A stretch of DNA of 64,000 bases, taken from the NCBI RefSeq assembly GCF_008831285.2, contig NC_045141.1:23958742-24022741 (forward strand). The letters run 5' to 3'. Positions 57,901-64,000 of this stretch are shown here, piece after piece. Both the position numbers and the translations under genes were made by a program. Each line of letters opens with the position of its first letter. Within the stretch, counting starts at the first letter, position 1. The notes under the pieces are model-generated. The model was not told the origin of the DNA, did not search any database, and saw nothing but the letters and a program-made list of their open reading frames with translations. This DNA is from Nymphaea colorata (Eukaryota > Streptophyta > Magnoliopsida > Nymphaeales > Nymphaeaceae).

Positions 57901-60900
57901 AAAAGTATTCTCTTGGTTGTAGAATGTTGCCAAATGTTTTTATATGCCAACCAGCTGTTTCATTCATTGGTTATTCTTCTGGTCTAATATGTATTTATTA
58001 TTCTTAGTGAAGGGAATGCAGTTAGTAATGGAAGTCGAGCATGATTTGAAGATTGCAAACGTCATATGCATGGTAGGTAAGATTTTTTATGTTTAGATGT
58101 TTCTGGTTGTTATTGCTTGAAAAGAATGTATGATTTCAATAATTTCTCAATAGATTTGCAAGAATGTGCATTTTTGCTTTCGGTGGTTATGGATGTCCCA
58201 AGTTATTGGCTTATTGCTAATGTTGAACTCTCTCTCATATTTGCTATGGACCATTATAAATGCAATCTAGTTGGGATTTTGTAACCAAAGTTTTGTTCCA
58301 ATTTGGTCGGTAGATGTGTTCAGCATGACCAAGAACTGACAGATCAACCAACTATTTGTGTTTTTTGACCAAAAGAATATTTTTTTTTCAAGCCTATGAA
58401 ATTTGATTCATTTTCAGCCATTGATTTTTGGATCACCCAAAAAACCTTGGTCTACATTAGTTTTTGGTATTCAAAAAGCTGATGTCCACTAAGAAAGTTC
58501 TAGAGATCACATTTGTAGGATTGGACTCACATCAAAAAAGAAAATGAAAAATTCCAACTTGACAAAAACGAAACGCATAACCTATATATTTATATCATGT
58601 ATGTCAGTATATGAAATTTGCATCATAGTTGAAAATTAGAGCTGACCAATTCTTTGTTTGAACCATGCTTGATAGCTAATTCCGGTATCAAGGATCTAAT
58701 CCCTTTTTTTTCACTATAGAATGGTCGCAGACATGTTAGATCCTCAATGCATGAAGTCTCGAGAGACCTTGTGGTCACTTCTAGCGCCAAAAAGAAGCAA
58801 GCTCTCTTGGTATGTATAATTTTCAGTAGCTAATTTTGCAAATTTTACTTTGTGTACCATATGCATTAATTTGCTGGATGATATCCAATCTTGCACTTAT
58901 TTATTTCATTTTTCTCTCTGGAATATACATGTGCATCAGTGTATGGTGTTTTGTATAATTAGCTTCCTTATAAATTTGTGCATGAGATGGTCACAAACCT
59001 CTGCACATCTGGATCCTTATTTAGACTTTTGGTTCCAAGTCTAATGTGAGACATATGACTGTACTAAGAGTATAATAGATTAACAGTATTAGCACCTGAA
59101 ACTCAAATGCAGACGGTCTATGTAAAATGACATTAGTTGGTGCTTCATTCTCATGCTTGCAGAATGGCAAAACATATGGTAGTTATTGAAATTAGGATGT
59201 TCTGAGACAAACATATCCAATGCCAATTAGTTGCAGTTACATTCCTGTTGTTGTGCTAAATTGGTGATACATATGAGCTATGTTAAAGTGTTAGGTGGAG
59301 CCTAGGCTATGACTGAAGCTTAGAGCCTAGACAAGCCTAGGCTGCACTTGCCACTTCAAGCAGTAGAAAAAGAGACAAACATAAAAACTAGTTTGTCTGA
59401 ACTTCTTGACAGAATTCTATCTGAGCCAGTATATGACTAACTAGTTTTGCCTGTCTATACTAGGTGACTAAAATACATTGAATTTGTGCAGCATTCTATG
59501 AGATACTTGGAATACAAAAATATCACATACTCTTTACTTGTGGACTGTCCTATAAATTTTATACTACATATATTTCTTTTAACAATATGTCTTCTTGTTC
59601 TAATTTTAATTGATAGTTTGAAACAGTGATGTCTCAGACACACACAAACATGTATATCTGTGTGGATGTGTGGAGATAGACTTTGTTAGACTGTCCTTTT
59701 CTGACAACCCACAAATCGGGAAAAAAGTGGACCTCTGTGGTTTCAGTTAGAAGTCCTTGGCTGATGTTACTTTTCCATCTGTGCTGTGAGTATCTGTTGC
59801 TTGGTTCATCTTTCTTGTGGGTTCTCTGGTGGCTCATTTCTGTTCAAACTGCTTTCTTGATGAACTGGTTATCTGTTTGTTTGCATAGATGTGGTGATAT
59901 ATGAAAAGTTTACTTTGAAGAGTTCTAATATTTTCATGCTCAGCTTTCCGGTTCAGATTTCAATATTCTTTTTGTAAATCGAGGTGGCTCCCCTTTGATT
60001 TACCAAATAGTTGTATATATCTGCTCCTGACTTTACAACCATTTGATCATTGAATTTTTGGTTGATATGAGTCAATATGATTTCATGTGCATAATGGAGA
60101 AATGATTTTGACAGCCTTGGATGCTAATTTTCAATTTTACAGATGAATGAGCTCTCCTTTCTTCTCTCCCCCTTCTCTCCCTACCAGTGACAGATGCAAT
60201 TTGTAATTGAACTTTGGAACATGCAGGACCTGCTTCCTGTCCTAACACAACTTCGGCATGCTCTTGATATGCAAGTGGATCTTGACACTCATGTTGAGAA
60301 TGGAAATTACGTGAGGGTGAGTTTTCACAGTGTTTTCTACTCAGTCTGAGTGTATTAGGTGGCACTTGCTCTTGCGGCAGAATATTTTATTGCATGGTTG
60401 AACAACAGTTTTAAAGAACTGTTTTTTCTGTTAAATATGCATTGCAATTCATTGCTGTGTTCTGTTTTATAGGCATTTCAGGTGCTTTCCGAGTATCTAC
60501 AGGTTCTTGATGGCTTCTCAGATCTTTCAGCTGTGCAAGAAATGATCCATGGAGCTGAGGTGATTTTTTCCCAATTAATATTGAAACTGATGGAAATTTA
60601 TTCAAGGCAATTGATATTTGTAATCAATCTCGATATCTTCTTATTCTTGCAAATCATGTTGTTGGGCACACAGCTTTTATGCTTCATGACTTTCCGAGCT
60701 AAGGGTTTTCTTTCTCCTCTTTTTTTCCCCTCTCCCAAATGAAGGTGTGGCTGGAGAAGGCACTTCAGAAGCTTGATTCACAGTTATTAAGTGTTTGCCA
60801 GGAGTTTAAAGAAAAGGACTATGTGAATGTAGGTGAATTTATCCTGTTTTGCAACTTTTTGCATTTTTGTTTCTAAATTGGAAAACATGCTTTTGTTCTT

Positions 60901-61937
60901 CTTTGGCTTGTTACTATTTTTTTGAATAATATCAAATGTGGATTTTATTAACAATGTCCAATATGTCAACATTTTGCACTGAGTTGGACACAAAATTGGC
61001 AGATTACCCTTCTTTTGTCACTGTTTCCTGCTATGGATATAAATCTTTCTCTTCTGCACTGTTAACACCTTGCTGAATAAATTTGTAATTCAAAAAATGT
61101 TTCATGATGGTAGGAGTCCTTCTAGACTGTCTACCTATTTTATTAGTAATTCTATCATGAGTACAAGGGCATAAAATCCTGCTTATTTTGCCTGTCTGCT
61201 GAACCTTGGCCAACCTTAACTAATGTGAACCGGTATCTGGACTAGAGGCTTACTGAGTGCTTAGGCTTTTATATGCTATCTCAATGCTGTAGCTTTAGAA
61301 TCTCTAACTTTATGGCCTTTGGTAGATATTTTTTATGCTTTTCAGTCTGTCTTCCATCCAGCTAATAAAAAGCCTAATGCCATTGTGAGACTTCATAGAT
61401 ATATATGAAATATGTTGCAGCCTCAGGTTTGCCTTCTGAATGCATCATCTTACAATTAAGCATATCAAGAACACCAGGTCAGCCATTCGTCTTTTTCACA
61501 TGCCATCTGGTTGGTCATATATGTCATGGCATGTTTGGGATTGAAGCAATTGCAATGTTGAGGGCCTGCAAATCTAGGTCTTGTATGATGCCCGAGCTGG
61601 TGAAAGGTTTCTTGGATTTTTTCTAGTGCAAGGTGCTTGGAGAATTGTATAAAATTCACTTGGACTTGTCAGACTCCTCTGTTATAGTTTCTTTCAGCTT
61701 CATGGCTGCTTGTTAAGTTCTTGGTACTGAGCACCTTGCTGTTTATGATTATGTAAGAAGTACCTTATTTCTTTTGTCCTTGTAATTATGAGATCGTACA
61801 TTATGTGGTATTTACAGGTTGTGGATGCTTATGCATTGGTAGGAGATATTGCTGGGCTGGTAGAGAAAATGCAAAGCTTTTATATGCAAGAGGTCCTTTC
61901 AGACACTCAGACAGCTTTGAAGGATATTTTGCAGGAG
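51932..61937 (+). CDS. VPS50: VPS50/syndetin-like subunit of the EARP tethering complex, N-terminal exons (partial)
   Basis: Ten exons with GT-AG borders and matching phases: 51932-52024, 53003-53170, 54326-54400, 54949-55027, 58008-58072, 58720-58809, 60227-60316, 60473-60559, 60745-60828 and 61818-61937, 317 residues so far. The product starts MDLSKVGERLLTSVKSARSL and continues EELEEDFYEEDFDPVRHMLE, RLSHHVMEHHEQM, EVEHDLKIANVICMNGRRH, LRHALDMQV, LSEYLQVLDGFSDLS and VVDAYALVGDIAGL. This is the helical VPS54/VPS50 N-terminal region of the plant coiled-coil DUF2451 family (At2g27900 type). Animal syndetin works in endosomal recycling with VPS51-53; the plant role is inferred. The DUF2451 C-terminal part lies beyond the right edge. 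Introns are large; the fourth (55028-58007) carries repeats. Confidence 0.88.
55510..56612 (+). repeat. 551-bp tandem duplication in VPS50 intron 4
   Basis: Copy 1 (55510-56060) and copy 2 (56061-56612) lie head to tail and are about 90-93 percent alike. Both contain GGTGGTAAAAGAACTAAGAA and GCATTTTCTTAGCTTTATCA. They differ most in a TG/G-rich stretch in the middle. No terminal motifs, poly-A or coding content. Confidence 0.88.
55725..55772 (+). repeat. TG microsatellite with long G-run
   Basis: About ten TG units run into GGGTGTGGGGT and then at least fifteen G. Copy 2 of the tandem repeat has a T-run and shorter G groups at the same place (56290-56325). Four or more G-runs could form a quadruplex. 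Confidence 0.85.
56955..57190 (+). repeat. Purine-rich tract in VPS50 intron 4
   Basis: About 235 bp dominated by GAA, GGAA and AAAG with few pyrimidines on the plus strand. The sense RNA would be purine-rich. Confidence 0.8.
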
Positions 61938-64000
61938 GTGTGTACACTCAACTGCTGCAGCCTTTCAATGAGCTACATTGCAACAGTCATAAGTTGTCAA
62001 AAGCATCTAGCTACAACAGGCTCTACCTTTTTGTAGTTGGTGTTTATTTAGCTGCCTTCCTGCTTCATGTTGATAAACAACATTAAATAAAGAAACTGTT
62101 GATCTATCTTAAGTACTTCTTTGATAGAGAGTCGTCTAAACTTTTATTTGTTTTCGTCATAAAGAATCTCAAGTGGATCTGGGTGTTAGCTGGTAACGTA
62201 ACAGCATCCCATGGACTTTTGCCACTAGTTGCTTCATCCCTTCAAGTGGAAATAACTTTCCAAATATGGCTTTTCATTATGGCATTTTGGTGTCCAAACA
62301 CTAAAACTGATATTGGCTAGAGATATTAGTGCATGTGTCTGCTGTTCATGTGAATATGTTTGCTTATATGCATCAACATTTTCTTTGTTAATTTGTGTTC
62401 TGACACTCAAACATGAAAACATACACAAAAAAATGCTTGTGATTTACATAGTATGTATCTAATGGTTCATTTGCCGCTGCTGGCTTTTGTAACTTGTCAA
62501 GAATGATGATTTTGCTTTTTTTTATATTTATTTGTTTGAGTTTGGAAGTCTTAGTGCTAGTTATTTTGAATAAACCGTATAAATTCAAGTAGCAATAACG
62601 TTCTTTCATAGACAGGGGAACCGTTTTCCTTTTTTGCAACATTGACTTTTATAATATTCAGTTTATTATAATAAATAAGGAACTTCATCAACCAGATGTA
62701 TTATTGTATTTTTTTATACACTTTTAAAGAGGCCTATAATTGATCTTTTGTTTCGGGAAATATGTGGTGGTCTTGAACCATTTTAATGTATAGGTACACT
62801 CTCTTGCTTTATAGATCTAGCTCTAGTTACCAAATCTTGTTCGGATGATGCAGATTTTATATTGTAATTTTGTTTACCATTAAATCATTGTAATCTCCTT
62901 CAATGCATCATCAGATTCAATTTCTTTTTATGGAAAAATCAACAGCACATAATTGTGGTCGGGGAGGTTTTATAAGACATGATAGAAAGAAAGTAGTAAA
63001 TGCTGAAATTAACTCTAATATCAGTGGACAAGTCTAATAAATTATGACTTATAAGTTCTTTTCCATTTTAGTCTATGCCAGCATAGGATATGCTCGAATT
63101 TTTTCACAGCAGACATACTCATTAAGCATGCCAATAAAGTCCTACTACACCTGCACGATGTTGAGAACAGTTCCCTAATGCAAAAAATGGGAGGTTTGCA
63201 TTGTCTTTGGTCTGCATTCCTTATCATTCCTATGCCATATGAAGTGGAAGCCGTATCATTTCTGGCACTTTGGGCACTGATTGTTAGAAAAAACCCATAA
63301 CCTCCTTGGGGTTATCTCACACTTGGAAGCAGGAGCTTGAAAAGGAATAAATGTAGTGATATTTCTATTTTTTGTTGTTGTAAAACAGAATCGGGATGGG
63401 ATATGGTTCCAAAGGATGAACTGGATATGGACAGTTCCATTAAGATCTCATTCTTGAACAAAAAGAGACTTTGTTATTTATTCCATCTGTTCCATGGATG
63501 GCGAAAAGGAGAATGCATGTAGCATCATGATTTTGTATAAGAGATATTTCCATTAAAGGCAGATCTATTTACTCTATAATAATTGAAATTACGATGCAAG
63601 GTATTCATATGGAATATTGGCAGAATCTTTTGTATAACCAGTGAAGTTATCTCAGTAGTATAATCAATTGGTGGTTATTTTACTTCTTAGTTCTTTGAGA
63701 CATGAATTTAGTTTCTACATGAAAACTGAAGGGTGTTTTGTAACACTTTCTATCATTTGCAGGATCTTAATCTACAGGATCCACATAAAAGTAGGTAGGT
63801 TGCAGCATTTCCCACCAGATCCTTCTCTTTCCTGGTTGACATTTCCTCTTTCAGCTGTTTGAACAGCTTGCTTGAATTGCTTCTATGTGGTGCCAATTCA
63901 GAAGGGATTTTTTTTTTATCTTCTTTACTCGTTTTGATGATGTTTATGTTTTAGCCTACAAGATTGAGTAAAACCAATCCTAAAATGGGATTGGTTTTTC
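61938..64000. other. VPS50 intron continuing to the window edge
   Basis: After the GTGTGT donor at 61938 no further VPS50 exon is convincing before the end. Short open frames here show no family motif. The region is probably one large intron. Confidence 0.55.

Noticed and set aside
1-64000. CRISPR arrays, bacterial operons, tRNA or rRNA genes
   Set aside because: No regularly spaced repeats, no Shine-Dalgarno-led gene strings and no convincing tRNA A/B boxes were seen. The TGGTATCAGAGC hits are retrotransposon primer sites.

Overview
This is nuclear DNA of a flowering plant. Host genes are split by GT-AG introns, and the families present are typical of angiosperms: an ATX1/ATX2 trithorax methyltransferase, class I small heat-shock proteins (sHSPs), a TAXI-type aspartic-protease-like protein, the H2B.8 histone variant, a terpene synthase remnant, and Copia retrotransposons primed by the initiator methionine tRNA. 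Gaps between genes are AT-rich and introns reach 3 kb. The sHSP N-terminus ([11 protein letters not shown] type) is unlike the shortened cereal form, so a grass is unlikely. The species cannot be named from this window.

Layout. 1-3.4 kb: first eight coding exons of an ATX1/ATX2-like H3K4 methyltransferase on the minus strand, running off the left edge. 6.1-13.3 kb: two broken Copia retrotransposons facing each other and meeting inside their pol regions. 13.4-24.1 kb: a graveyard of gene pieces and repeats. It holds exon 1 of a GT47 exostosin-family glycosyltransferase, an ARM-repeat pseudogene, the last exon of a terpene synthase, a small TRIM-like LTR element, a foldback element with about 380-bp inverted arms plus a third arm copy, and two exons of a CDC48C/NVL AAA ATPase. 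26.6-27.9 kb: an intact single-exon TAXI/EDGP-like gene. 28.8-29.5 kb: an intact H2B.8-type histone gene. 32.7-36.9 kb: a four-exon gene for an At3g52170-like putative DNA-binding protein, with a hAT-like element in its first intron.

38.8-50.5 kb: the main feature, a tandem array of six class I cytosolic sHSP genes, all on the plus strand. Copy 1 is a pseudogene, copies 2, 3, 5 and 6 look functional, and copy 4 has lost its C-terminal tail. Two subtypes alternate (B-psi, A, B, A, B, B), which suggests that an A-B pair was duplicated. Functional copies have heat-shock elements and a TATA box close upstream; the two damaged copies have damaged promoters too. All six share a GAAATAAC-like box.

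51.9-64 kb: first ten coding exons (317 residues) of a plant VPS50/syndetin-like tethering-complex subunit, running off the right edge. One of its introns carries a 551-bp tandem duplication, a long G-run and a purine-rich tract.

The genes do not form a pathway. The one functional unit is the heat-inducible sHSP cluster. I found no clearly new molecular system. The best leads are the structure and decay of the sHSP array, the H2B.8 gene, and the concentration of exon-sized gene fragments beside foldback repeats.
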